Source of the DNA: an uncultured Clostridium sp.
GTDB taxonomy: Bacteria; Bacillota; Clostridia; Lachnospirales; Lachnospiraceae
Assembly (NCBI GenBank): GCA_934438135.1
Contig: CAKSBP010000042.1
Coordinates: forward strand, 1 to 25,038
Reading direction: 5' to 3'
Length of the DNA: 25,038 nt
The translations under genes were made by a program, and so were the position numbers. Shown in pieces: positions 8,262 to 15,399 of the stretch (the stretch's first letter is position 1; every line of letters begins with the position of its first letter). Below the pieces are notes generated by a model. The model made no database searches and was not told the origin of the DNA. It worked only from the letters and a program-made list of their open reading frames with translations.

Positions 8262-8303
8262 AAAAAAGAAGACGTTACGTTTTCCTTGTAATGTCTTCTT
8301 TTT
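8262..8303. terminator. Bidirectional terminator between the FliK-like and Rrf2 genes
   Basis: Stem AAAAAGAAGAC-G-TTAC pairing with GTAA-T-GTCTTCTTTTT around a 9-base loop. It has A-tracts on one side and T-tracts on the other, so it can end both convergent transcripts. It lies 14 bases after one stop and 7 bases from the other. Confidence 0.8.
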
Positions 8304-8309
8304 CAGCCT

Positions 8310-8753
8310 TTAAATACAGTAGTCATCTGCACTCTGGTTCTTTTCTTTCTCCCATTCTACCAAATCTTTTAAAGTGATGTGATCCACAACACCTTTAATT
8401 GCATCATCCAGCCTCTTCCAAACTTCAATGGTTGCACAACGCTCATAACGTTCACACTCATTTACTTCATCATCCAGACAGGAAACCGGTGCAAGACTAC
8501 CTTCTGTCATTCTTAAAATCATTCCCACTGTATACTGTTCCGGTGCCTTTGCCAGACGATAACCGCCCTGTGCACCACGTACGCTCTTCACACAGCCGCC
8601 ACGGTTTAATATTGATATAATCTGTTCTAAGTACTTTTCTGAAATTTCCTGACGTTCTGCAATGGTTTTAATTTGAACCAGCTCGTCCTGTCCATTAATG
8701 GCAAGATCAAGCATCAATCTTAATGCATAACGTCCTTTTGTTGATATTTTCAT
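8310..8753 (-). CDS. Rrf2-family regulator with three conserved-type cysteines
   Basis: DNA-binding winged-helix regulator of the Rrf2 family (relatives IscR, NsrR, CymR). It has 147 residues from MKISTKGRYALRLM, the canonical Rrf2 start; the in-frame upstream extension of 15 residues lies over the operator and is not credible. The helix-turn-helix covers IKTIAERQEISEKYLEQIISIL and the wing is VRGAQGGYRLAK. Cys92, Cys100 and Cys106 follow in the position where IscR carries Cys92/98/104, which points to an iron-sulfur cluster; the spacing here is C-x7-C-x5-C. Cys54 is additional. No iscS or nifU gene is adjacent. Likely self-regulated through the palindrome over its promoter. The target could be iron-sulfur or cysteine metabolism (cysK and metNIQ are nearby), but this is inference. 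Confidence 0.9.
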   Translation of the reverse strand: MKISTKGRYALRLMLDLAINGQDELVQIKTIAERQEISEKYLEQIISILNRGGCVKSVRGAQGGYRLAKAPEQYTVGMILRMTEGSLAPVSCLDDEVNECERYERCATIEVWKRLDDAIKGVVDHITLKDLVEWEKEKNQSADDYCI

Positions 8754-8793
8754 ATATAACACCACCATTTTATTTTTCTTCATAACCATACTA

Positions 8794-8822
8794 ATCATAG
8801 CAAAACACTATGATTTTTGCAA
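8794..8822 (-). promoter_or_regulatory. Promoter and overlapping palindromic operator of the Rrf2 gene
   Basis: On the minus strand, TTGCAA (8817-8822), a 17-base spacer and TATGAT (8794-8799) form the promoter. A perfect inverted repeat, ATCATAG-N7-CTATGAT (8794-8814), covers the whole -10 box and most of the spacer. A dimeric repressor bound there would block RNA polymerase, the classic layout for autoregulation. Confidence 0.65.
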
Positions 8823-8911
8823 GTGATTTCACAAAGTTACAGCAGTGAAAATACTTTTTTTACCTTCTTTATCCAATCGTATTTTTTCTTGTAAAACTTC
8901 CTAAATAATAC

Positions 8912-8940
8912 TTGCCATACCTAATGATTCATGCTAGAAT
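8912..8940 (+). promoter_or_regulatory. Promoter of folT
   Basis: TTGCCA (8912-8917) and TAGAAT (8935-8940) with a 17-base spacer. The predicted start near 8947 lies about 17 bases before the riboswitch aptamer. The 8823-8911 stretch before it holds nothing I can recognise. Confidence 0.6.
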
Positions 8941-8963
8941 GTGCATGTCGAAAATAAACGAAT

Positions 8964-9060
8964 GCAGAGTAGAGCCTGATGCGTTAAGTGTCGTGTGAAC
9001 AGGGAGTTGTCACAGGAACGAAAAGAGTAATCTTGCGGTATCAGGTTCGCATCCCGCTGC
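8964..9060 (+). promoter_or_regulatory. Tetrahydrofolate (THF, folT-type) riboswitch aptamer
   Basis: The aptamer carries the conserved THF blocks in order: AGAGTAG, GCGTTAAGTG, a GTGTGAAcaGGGA block, ACGAA, and CTTGCGGT...GCATCCCGCT. The outer P1 helix is GCAG (8964-8967) with CTGC (9057-9060). It resembles the structurally characterised folT THF aptamer. The next gene is a folate ECF S component. The leader beyond it contains no U-tract terminator; TTCCTCC at 9076-9082 can pair fully with GGAGGAA of the ribosome binding site at 9122-9128, so regulation is probably translational. Confidence 0.93.
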
Positions 9061-9133
9061 TACATATATAGAGTATTCCTCCATGTTGTAGCACAATGCT
9101 CGACATATTTTGCTATAGGAAGGAGGAACACGA

Positions 9134-9643
9134 ATGAATCTGAAACTTTCTGTCAAATCATTTTCCATGATTGGCATTTTAGTCGCAATGGAAATCATTT
9201 TAGCCCGTTTTCTCTCATTTCAGACCTGGAATCTGAAAATCGGCTTCAGTTTTATTCCAATCATGGTAACTGCCGTTCTTTATGGTGCCTTACAGGCCGG
9301 ACTGGTTGCTGCCATTGGAGATATTATCGGTGCATTATTATTCCCATCAGGAACGTACTTCCCAGGTTTTACCCTGACTGCTTTTCTAACTGGTATAATT
9401 TTTGCCCTTTTCTTAAAAAAGAAACAGTCTGGTATAAATATTTTATTGTCTGTTCTGCTTGTTCAGATTATTGGCAGTCTATTCATGAATACACTTTGGA
9501 TTTCTATTTTATACGGAAGTCCATTTATACCATTGTTTATCACAAGGATTTACCAGACCATCATTATGTCTGTGGTACAAGTTATTGTAATCAATGTACT
9601 GTGTAAGAAACTGATTCCAGTACTCAGACCATTTGCCAACTAA
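9134..9643 (+). CDS. folT: ECF transporter folate S component
   Basis: Membrane-embedded substrate-binding (S) subunit for folates of the energy-coupling-factor family. It has 169 residues and about six hydrophobic helices. Near the N-terminus it has the AMEIILARFLSF segment, followed by LKIGFSFIPIMVTAVLYG, which is typical of FolT; an Arg/Lys-bearing first helix and the GxxFIPI pattern are family signatures. No EcfT or EcfA is attached, so it would share an energising module encoded elsewhere (a group II arrangement). The ribosome binding site AAGGAGGAAC ends a few bases before the ATG and is the likely target of the riboswitch. It is a single-gene transcript closed by a strong terminator. 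Substrate assignment is supported by both the protein and the THF riboswitch. Confidence 0.93.
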   Translation: MNLKLSVKSFSMIGILVAMEIILARFLSFQTWNLKIGFSFIPIMVTAVLYGALQAGLVAAIGDIIGALLFPSGTYFPGFTLTAFLTGIIFALFLKKKQSGINILLSVLLVQIIGSLFMNTLWISILYGSPFIPLFITRIYQTIIMSVVQVIVINVLCKKLIPVLRPFAN

Positions 9644-9672
9644 TTTATTTATAAAATAGATTATAAAAAATT

Positions 9673-9727
9673 AACAGGACGAGTGAAAAAGCCGCATTTT
9701 GAACGGCTTTTCACTCGTCCTGTTTTT
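9673..9727. terminator. Strong bidirectional terminator between folT and the B12 operon
   Basis: A long near-perfect stem, CAGGACGAGTGAAAA-GCCG pairing with CGGC-TTTTCACTCGTCCTG, with one unpaired A and a 9-base loop. T-tracts follow in both directions (TTTTT on plus; AATTTTTTATAA on minus). It ends folT and the convergent minus-strand operon, whose last stop is 5 bases away. Confidence 0.9.
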
Positions 9728-9731
9728 ATCT

Positions 9732-10493
9732 TCACCAGTTTTGAATGATTTTAAAGCTCTTTGCCAAATCTTCGCCACTTGTATTTTCAATTGTAATACC
9801 CGCCTTAGGACAACACTTTTCAATCAATTCCCGCACTGCCGTCCAGTTGATTTTTCCATTTCCTATTGCTAGATGCTGATCTTTTGTCCCATCATTATCA
9901 TGCAGGTGAAGATGACCAATCCGTCCATTCATTCCTTCAAACCATTCTCGAATCGTCTGCTCAGAATAACAATAGATATGACCAACATCCAGACAGGCTG
10001 TAAAAGCTGGATGGTTTACCTGTTCCAGAACTTTTAGAACAGGCTGATAGAAACGGTCATAATTATTTTCCAGATGAATCTGCACAGAATCATCCTTCTT
10101 CTCAAGAAAACGTCTCCAGAATAATGCTGCCTGCTTACTCCAGCCTTCTACATAGTGTACACTTGGAATCATTCCCGTATGAAATACAATCCGCTCTGCA
10201 CCAATATTTTTTGCTGCTTGATATGTCTGTTCAAACCTATGCATGGTTACGTGTTCAATGAGTGGGTCAAAACTGGCCGGATTTAAATCAAGAAAAGGCC
10301 CATGCACAGAAAAACAGCTTATTTCCATGATATCCTTCATTCGTTCCCGGTAATCTGTCTCTGCCCATTCCAGCTTATCTAAATTATAACCAATGCCAAA
10401 TTGAATGGTCTCAATTCCCACATCGTACTTCTTCGTCAATTTTTTGATTTCCTCATCTGTAGTCAAATGAGAAAAATAAATTTGATGTTTCAT
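9732..10493 (-). CDS. Sugar phosphate isomerase/epimerase-like TIM-barrel protein
   Basis: Protein of the xylose isomerase-like / AP endonuclease 2 TIM-barrel superfamily, 253 residues, cytoplasmic. Metal-site residues of the superfamily can be followed: His64 in FSVHGPFLD, His105 in VFHTG, Glu142 in HLENN, Asp169 and His172 in CLDVGH, His197 and Asp199 in HLHDND, His207, and Glu236 in TIEN. These suggest a divalent-metal enzyme acting on a sugar or sugar phosphate; the substrate cannot be told. The start is the ATG at 10491-10493, preceded by GAGGGAG; the open frame running further upstream only overlaps the S-component gene. It is the last gene of the cobalamin-riboswitch operon, 20 bases after the S-component stop, so it is co-transcribed with B12 uptake. 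Whether it acts on cobalamin precursors or is simply a passenger is unknown. Confidence 0.85.
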   Translation of the reverse strand: MKHQIYFSHLTTDEEIKKLTKKYDVGIETIQFGIGYNLDKLEWAETDYRERMKDIMEISCFSVHGPFLDLNPASFDPLIEHVTMHRFEQTYQAAKNIGAERIVFHTGMIPSVHYVEGWSKQAALFWRRFLEKKDDSVQIHLENNYDRFYQPVLKVLEQVNHPAFTACLDVGHIYCYSEQTIREWFEGMNGRIGHLHLHDNDGTKDQHLAIGNGKINWTAVRELIEKCCPKAGITIENTSGEDLAKSFKIIQNW

Positions 10494-10513
10494 CCATTCT
10501 CCCTCGTTTCTTT

Positions 10514-11188
10514 TCAGATCCCATATTTCTGCTTCATCCGTTTCAGTTTCCGCCCCATTGGTTTCTCCAGTACTCCCAGGAAAATTACATTTGAAACGGC
10601 ATAGGAAACTGTATAAGGCACTGCCGAGGTAACTGCCATCAGATACAGCGGCCATTTCCATGAACCATTGTACCAAAGCACTGTCCAGATATCCATAAAA
10701 AATGAATAGGCAGTTCCGGCAAAAATACCGTAACCCAGTAAAAGAACCTTTTTCTTTTTCAAAACTGGTCCTAGCACACCTGCAAGCAGTCCAAGCACGC
10801 CCCAGGCTGTCATTTGAAATGGTGTCCATGGTCCCTGTCCAAAATAACAGTTGGATATTACCGCAGAAAATGCACCACAGATAAATCCAGCATCATAACC
10901 ACAATACATTCCTGTTATCACCACAACTGCAGTTACCGGTTTAAATCCTGGAACCACTGCAAACAGAAAACGCCCCGTCACAGAAATGGCTGTCATAACC
11001 GCAATCACAACAATCCGTCGAATAGACATTTCTTTCTCCTCCAGCCGAGCCAGAAAAAACAGACAGGAAATAAAAAGTACTGCTACTGTTAAAAAAGACC
11101 ACGCCTTTTCCCGAAATACGAAAAATCCAAGTCCGACAGACAGAACAATTCCAGCCACAAATAAAACATACCATTTAGTCTTTTTCAT
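10514..11188 (-). CDS. ECF transporter S component, probable cobalamin specificity
   Basis: Membrane S subunit of an ECF vitamin transporter, 224 residues. Two N-terminal spans (about 7-24 and 29-47) precede a typical S core of five to six spans. The conserved-looking core includes AVVPGFKPVTAVVVITGMY and the loop NCYFGQGPWTPFQMTAWG, followed by GLLAGVLGPVL. The ATG at 11186-11188 lies inside the end of the ATPase gene (14-base overlap), with AGGAG upstream, so translation is coupled. Because EcfT and EcfA are in the same operon, this is a dedicated (group I) transporter. Cobalamin as substrate is inferred from the cobalamin riboswitch and the transcobalamin-like surface proteins, not from the S component itself. 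It may correspond to a CbrT-type protein, but I cannot confirm homology by eye. Confidence 0.82.
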   Translation of the reverse strand: MKKTKWYVLFVAGIVLSVGLGFFVFREKAWSFLTVAVLFISCLFFLARLEEKEMSIRRIVVIAVMTAISVTGRFLFAVVPGFKPVTAVVVITGMYCGYDAGFICGAFSAVISNCYFGQGPWTPFQMTAWGVLGLLAGVLGPVLKKKKVLLLGYGIFAGTAYSFFMDIWTVLWYNGSWKWPLYLMAVTSAVPYTVSYAVSNVIFLGVLEKPMGRKLKRMKQKYGI

Positions 11189-12887
11189 GTGTGGCACCGC
11201 TCCTCTCCTGCCAGCCATTCTGTCTGCAAATAGCAGCCGCATCCTTTATTGTTACAATATTTTCATAGCGTTCCCGCATCATTCGGTTTGCCGCTGTTGT
11301 ATAAAATGTATTTTCCGAAAAAAACACTTCCGGCGTATCATCCGATACCATTTTTCCTTGAAAAAACAGTCCACAGCGGTCCGCAGTTTCCGCAGAAAAT
11401 TCAATGTCATGGGTTACAATTACAATCGCCATAGTTTCTTTCAGCATCATTAGAAGCTTCTGTAGCTTCCGCTTAGCAAAGGCATCAATTCCTTTGGTCG
11501 GCTCATCCAAAAGAAGAATTTTCGGTTTCTGACAAAGCACCTTCATCAGTGCACAAATCTGCTGCTGGCCTCCACTCAAATCATAAGGATGCTTATCATA
11601 CAAATCTTCTAGTGGAAGAATTCCTGTCTGAACCACTGGATTTTCTAAAAGATTTTCTTCTAATTCTTCGCTGGAATGACATCCATATACATCCATAAAC
11701 TCCTCTGCAATGGTTTCTCGGGTAAATACATTCTGAACATCCTGCGGGAGCATCGCAAGAATCCCTTTATACAAAGAACCGTTCTTATAAGACTGGATTT
11801 TCCTTCCGAGTACATTTATTTTCCCAGAATACGGTTTTATCAGTCCACTGGCAGCCTTTAATGTAGTCGTTTTTCCAGAACCATTTGCACCAAGAATACA
11901 AAAAATTTCCTGTTCCCGCACCTGAAAAGAAGTTTCCGACAAAACATCTTTCCCATTGCGTTCATATCGAAAACTGACATTACAAAACTCCAGCACTTTT
12001 TCCCCTATTGGCAAATTCTCCTGCTGCTCCGGAAGTCCTTTTATCGTATTTTTAAAATGCTGTTCCACAAAATCCTTTCCTTCCCGAATGGTTAATGGAC
12101 AGTTTTTAAAATTATTCTGTTCTTCTAAAAACGCATAATAAAGTCTTGCCGCTGCTGGCATTGCTTCCATATATTCATTGCGTTTGTTGATTTTTCCAAG
12201 CACTTCCCGGGGTGTTCCAGATGCTAAAATTCTTCCATTCTCTAAAATAACTGCCTGATCTGCATCGGGGAAAATTTCTTCTAAATGATGTTCAATCATG
12301 ACAATTGTCAGACCGAATTCCCGATTCAGCTTCTTTAATGTCTGCAAAAATTCAGAGGCTGCAATAGGATCTAACTGTGACGTCGGCTCATCCAATAACA
12401 ATACTTTCGGGTTCATTGCCATAACAGAAGCAAGATTTAGCAGCTGTTTCTGACCACCGGATAATTCCCAGACATCCTGGTAAAACCACTGGGTAATTCC
12501 AAAATAACTGGCCATTTCACAAACACGCCTACGGATTTTCTCTGGAGGAACTCCTAAATTTTCCAGACCAAACGCAAGTTCATGCCAGACTTTATCTGTT
12601 ACAATCTGCTGCTCTGGTTTCTGCATAACAAATCCAATTTCCGCAGCACTCTTTTTAGGTTCAAGTTCTCTTAGATTTCCTCCTCGATATAAAATGCTTC
12701 CAGTCAACTGACCAAATGGCATCAGTTCCTGCTTCAACAGACGAAGCAAAGTTGTTTTTCCACATCCTGTTTTTCCGCATATTATATGAAATTTTCCCTC
12801 CTGAATCGAAAGCGAAACATGCTGCAATACAGGATTTTTACTATTTTCATAAGAAAAACTTACATCCTTAAGCTGTAATATTTCCAT
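11175..12887 (-). CDS. Fused double ECF ATPase (EcfA1-EcfA2 in one chain)
   Basis: Both ATPase halves of the energising module in one 570-residue protein. Domain 1: Walker A GKTGCGKTT 38-46, signature LSGGQ 142-146, Walker B VLLLDEP 162-168, switch His200. Domain 2: Walker A GANGSGKTT 333-341, signature LSGGQ 437-441, Walker B ILLLDEP 457-463, switch His493. A linker of about 60 residues joins them. All catalytic residues look intact in both halves, so both sites should hydrolyse ATP. Most Firmicutes encode EcfA1 and EcfA2 separately; fused versions occur in dedicated operons. A perfect AGGAGG lies 7 bases before the ATG at 12885-12887, inside the end of ecfT (28-base overlap). The protein acts on the cytoplasmic face with EcfT. 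Confidence 0.93.
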   Translation of the reverse strand: MEILQLKDVSFSYENSKNPVLQHVSLSIQEGKFHIICGKTGCGKTTLLRLLKQELMPFGQLTGSILYRGGNLRELEPKKSAAEIGFVMQKPEQQIVTDKVWHELAFGLENLGVPPEKIRRRVCEMASYFGITQWFYQDVWELSGGQKQLLNLASVMAMNPKVLLLDEPTSQLDPIAASEFLQTLKKLNREFGLTIVMIEHHLEEIFPDADQAVILENGRILASGTPREVLGKINKRNEYMEAMPAAARLYYAFLEEQNNFKNCPLTIREGKDFVEQHFKNTIKGLPEQQENLPIGEKVLEFCNVSFRYERNGKDVLSETSFQVREQEIFCILGANGSGKTTTLKAASGLIKPYSGKINVLGRKIQSYKNGSLYKGILAMLPQDVQNVFTRETIAEEFMDVYGCHSSEELEENLLENPVVQTGILPLEDLYDKHPYDLSGGQQQICALMKVLCQKPKILLLDEPTKGIDAFAKRKLQKLLMMLKETMAIVIVTHDIEFSAETADRCGLFFQGKMVSDDTPEVFFSENTFYTTAANRMMRERYENIVTIKDAAAICRQNGWQERSGATHEKD

Positions 12888-13735
12888 TGGATTACCTCCT
12901 TTATCTCAAGTAAGACCGGCAAAAATGCTGTCAATCCATAAAGTCCTGTACACAGCTTAGAAATCAGGCTATGGTTTATTTTTGTAAGGGAAGGATAACA
13001 GGTAAATGACAATGCTCCCTTTGTCATTCCAATTATAAGCATACCTGCTACAATCACCATAAACGCCAGTAATATTCCATCTTCTTTTCGGAAACGAAAT
13101 AAGGAAAAAGTAGTTTTCCCACTTAGCTCATATCCTCTGGCACGCATGGAATCCGCTGTATCCATCCCATTTTCCAAAGACCATGTCATTAAAATAGAAC
13201 AGGTGTTAAGCTGTCCCTGTATTTGTTCCTGATACGTATCCTCTCTCACATTTCCCATAACCATCTGGGTGTCATGAATCTGCTTCCATTTTTCCAGGAA
13301 CATAGGAATAAACCGAAACGACATAGTTAAAATCATTCCCATTTTCGGCACTTTCCGGAATAAAAACAAAAGTTTTTCCCTTGTCAGAAAAAAGGAAAAA
13401 CACTGAAACCAAAAAAATGCTGCTGAAAGTGTCATTCCCATAAAAGCACCATATACCATTGCTTCCCAGGTAATTGCTTTTCCATTAAAATAAAACAGGA
13501 TCGTAATCCCTTTATGCGTAAGAAATGGATTCAGCAATGCAGACAAAACTGTCAGACCTGCCGAAAATAAAATTGTTTTATAAGGAAACTTCTTCTGAAG
13601 CATTCCCTGAAAGCTAATTCCAGACAAAACAGATAACAAGAGAATCTGTGGATAGCTGGTAAACATAATAAGCACCATCATCATGGAAAAATAAAGAAAA
13701 AGAGAAACAGGATGCAGTCTTTTCATCTGATTCAT
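12860..13735 (-). CDS. ecfT: ECF transporter transmembrane component EcfT
   Basis: Membrane scaffold that couples the ATPases to the S component. It has 291 residues, four N-terminal hydrophobic spans, a cytoplasmic coupling region and C-terminal spans. The second coupling motif is clear: ADSMRARGYEL with Ala199-Arg200-Gly201. The first coupling helix, after MSFRFIPMFLEKWKQIHDTQ, would normally contain another Ala-Arg-Gly but reads Val-Met-Gly here (about 159-161), which is unusual. The start codon overlaps the stop of the upstream toroid/DUF4430 gene as ATGA, and the 3' end overlaps the ATPase gene, so the three are tightly coupled. The context marks it as the dedicated T component of the B12 transporter. 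Confidence 0.9.
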   Translation of the reverse strand: MNQMKRLHPVSLFLYFSMMMVLIMFTSYPQILLLSVLSGISFQGMLQKKFPYKTILFSAGLTVLSALLNPFLTHKGITILFYFNGKAITWEAMVYGAFMGMTLSAAFFWFQCFSFFLTREKLLFLFRKVPKMGMILTMSFRFIPMFLEKWKQIHDTQMVMGNVREDTYQEQIQGQLNTCSILMTWSLENGMDTADSMRARGYELSGKTTFSLFRFRKEDGILLAFMVIVAGMLIIGMTKGALSFTCYPSLTKINHSLISKLCTGLYGLTAFLPVLLEIKEVIQWKYYSLRM

Positions 13736-15384
13736 TTTTGTTCCACATCCTTTCCCATATTTGTTGTGTAAACCCAGTTTACTGTATCACCTTTTTTTAA
13801 TTTATATGAATTACAGCTTACATTTGGAAATTCTCCATTTACTTGATACATCCATCCAGACAGACTTCCGAAATCCGATTCATACAAATCCTGTATACCA
13901 TTTACATAAGCACCTGTACTCTGACTTCCTGTATAGTCCAGCACAATCTGATTTTTCTTTGCCAAAAAGCAAAGTGCATCCATAACCGAAGCATTTTCGG
14001 GAATTTCATATACTGCTGGCTTTAAAATGATTCCGTTTTTTGGAATTAAATTGGAATTCAACCGGCTGCTCACAGAATTACATTGGATAGACATAGTAAT
14101 TTCCATGCTTCCGCCCTTGAGTTCCACATCAGACGCATATTCTTCTTTTGTCTGAATCTCTGCCATTCCCACATAGCCGGCAAGCACAGCAGATAGTAAC
14201 AGAATCACCAAACTCTTCTGCCAGCGAAACTGTCGTTTCCAAATCGTTCTTACAATCAAAACAAATGCTGTCCAAAAAATGACAGCTAACAGAATTCCTT
14301 TAATTCCTTTACCAGTCAGATGAACCTTAGCCCATACACCCTTAGCTGATGATGCAGCATCACCTGCTTTGGAGGCTTGCTGGCTTTCAACCGATTGCTT
14401 TTCCCCCATGTGCCCCCGCTCAGCTTTCTTTTCTGTAAACCGATATAAGGAGGTCATTCCTTTTTCCGCCCGCCATGCGGCAATCATAGAATACATAGCC
14501 TGCACCGTTGCGATTCCATCTGAATTTCCTTGGTAGGTATGAGAAAAGGAACCATCCTTTTTTTGATATTTCATCAAACCATCCAGCACTGTATGCCCAT
14601 TTTTCTGAAAGCGGGAATTATTTTGCCAGTCTATACGAAGAGAAGACAATGCCAGAAGCACCTGTGCCGTACTTTCTGCATTTGCTGTGCCATAACTTTT
14701 ATAATCTCCATCTTCACTCTGACATCTAGAAAGCAGATTTAAGGCTTTTTTAATTGCAGCATTCACATCTTTCTCTTTCTTATAAAGTGCCAAAGACTGT
14801 ATGGTCATAGCAGTAATATCAACATCTCCATTTTTTCCAGAAAGTGCCCAGCCGCCATCCTCTGTCTGAAGACTTAAAATCTGTTTGATAATTTCGTCTC
14901 TGGTTACCGTTTCATTTTCATAGGCTTTCGTATCCATAAGTATTAATGCGTAAACATAACTCATAATTCCAAGGCTTCCTGCTTTGGTTTCTATCGTTTC
15001 CCGGATAAAACTATTTTTTTCTCCAAAAGCAGAAAGGGCAATTGCTGCCCTTTGATAATCTGTCCCTTTTCGACTATCCATATGTTCTATATAATTTTCC
15101 AGGGCATTCCGATACGGCTCGAAAGAAACATCCATGGAATACTGGCTTAAGGAAACCGCCAGCCAGTCTGCTGAAGAAGTTCCAGCAGACTCCGGCAGAA
15201 TTTCTTCTACCCATTCTTTTAGGCTTTTGGCACCACTTTGTTTTATTTCCCAGGAAACAATGCTATCAATGGCAGTTTCCAGTTTCTTTATAGTCACAGG
15301 TTCTGCCCCTGCATACACTGATGGTATTATCTGCATAACCAGACAGATAAGAAGCAGCATTCCTGCCAGAATTCTTTTTTTCAT
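13732..15384 (-). CDS. Membrane-anchored transcobalamin-like protein: alpha-alpha toroid plus DUF4430
   Basis: A 550-residue surface protein. A signal peptide (KKRILAGMLLLICLVMQIIP, cleavage near Ala25) leads to a helical domain at about 35-310 with the repeats of prenyltransferase/terpene-cyclase-type alpha-alpha toroids: LSLQTEDGGWAL...DVDITAMTIQSLA, CQSEDGDYKSY...AESTAQVLLALSSL, and KYQKKDGSFSHTY...GIATVQAMYSM. A Ser/Ala/Lys linker follows, then two hydrophobic spans (about 363-380 and 391-410) joined by the basic loop KRQFRWQK. The rest (about 426-545) is a DUF4430 beta domain with Cys435 and Cys524 and the LSGWMYQVNGE motif. Toroid plus DUF4430 is the architecture of intrinsic factor and transcobalamin, which clamp cobalamin between the two domains. 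The role proposed here is capturing cobalamin outside the cell and passing it to the ECF transporter. Catalysis as a terpene cyclase is unlikely: no DxDD or DDxxD motif is visible. Starts 15 bases after the preceding gene. Confidence 0.85.
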   Translation of the reverse strand: MKKRILAGMLLLICLVMQIIPSVYAGAEPVTIKKLETAIDSIVSWEIKQSGAKSLKEWVEEILPESAGTSSADWLAVSLSQYSMDVSFEPYRNALENYIEHMDSRKGTDYQRAAIALSAFGEKNSFIRETIETKAGSLGIMSYVYALILMDTKAYENETVTRDEIIKQILSLQTEDGGWALSGKNGDVDITAMTIQSLALYKKEKDVNAAIKKALNLLSRCQSEDGDYKSYGTANAESTAQVLLALSSLRIDWQNNSRFQKNGHTVLDGLMKYQKKDGSFSHTYQGNSDGIATVQAMYSMIAAWRAEKGMTSLYRFTEKKAERGHMGEKQSVESQQASKAGDAASSAKGVWAKVHLTGKGIKGILLAVIFWTAFVLIVRTIWKRQFRWQKSLVILLLSAVLAGYVGMAEIQTKEEYASDVELKGGSMEITMSIQCNSVSSRLNSNLIPKNGIILKPAVYEIPENASVMDALCFLAKKNQIVLDYTGSQSTGAYVNGIQDLYESDFGSLSGWMYQVNGEFPNVSCNSYKLKKGDTVNWVYTTNMGKDVEQK

Positions 15385-15399
15385 AAAAACACCAGTCTG

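Noticed and set aside
10494..10829. N-terminal extension of the TIM-barrel protein
   Set aside because: The open frame continues upstream but overlaps the S-component gene and shows no family similarity; the ATG at 10491-10493 has a good ribosome binding site and starts the barrel.
13732..15384. Terpene cyclase or squalene-hopene cyclase
   Set aside because: The toroid repeats are there, but no DxDD or DDxxD catalytic motif is visible, and the signal peptide, DUF4430 domain and B12 operon point to ligand binding.
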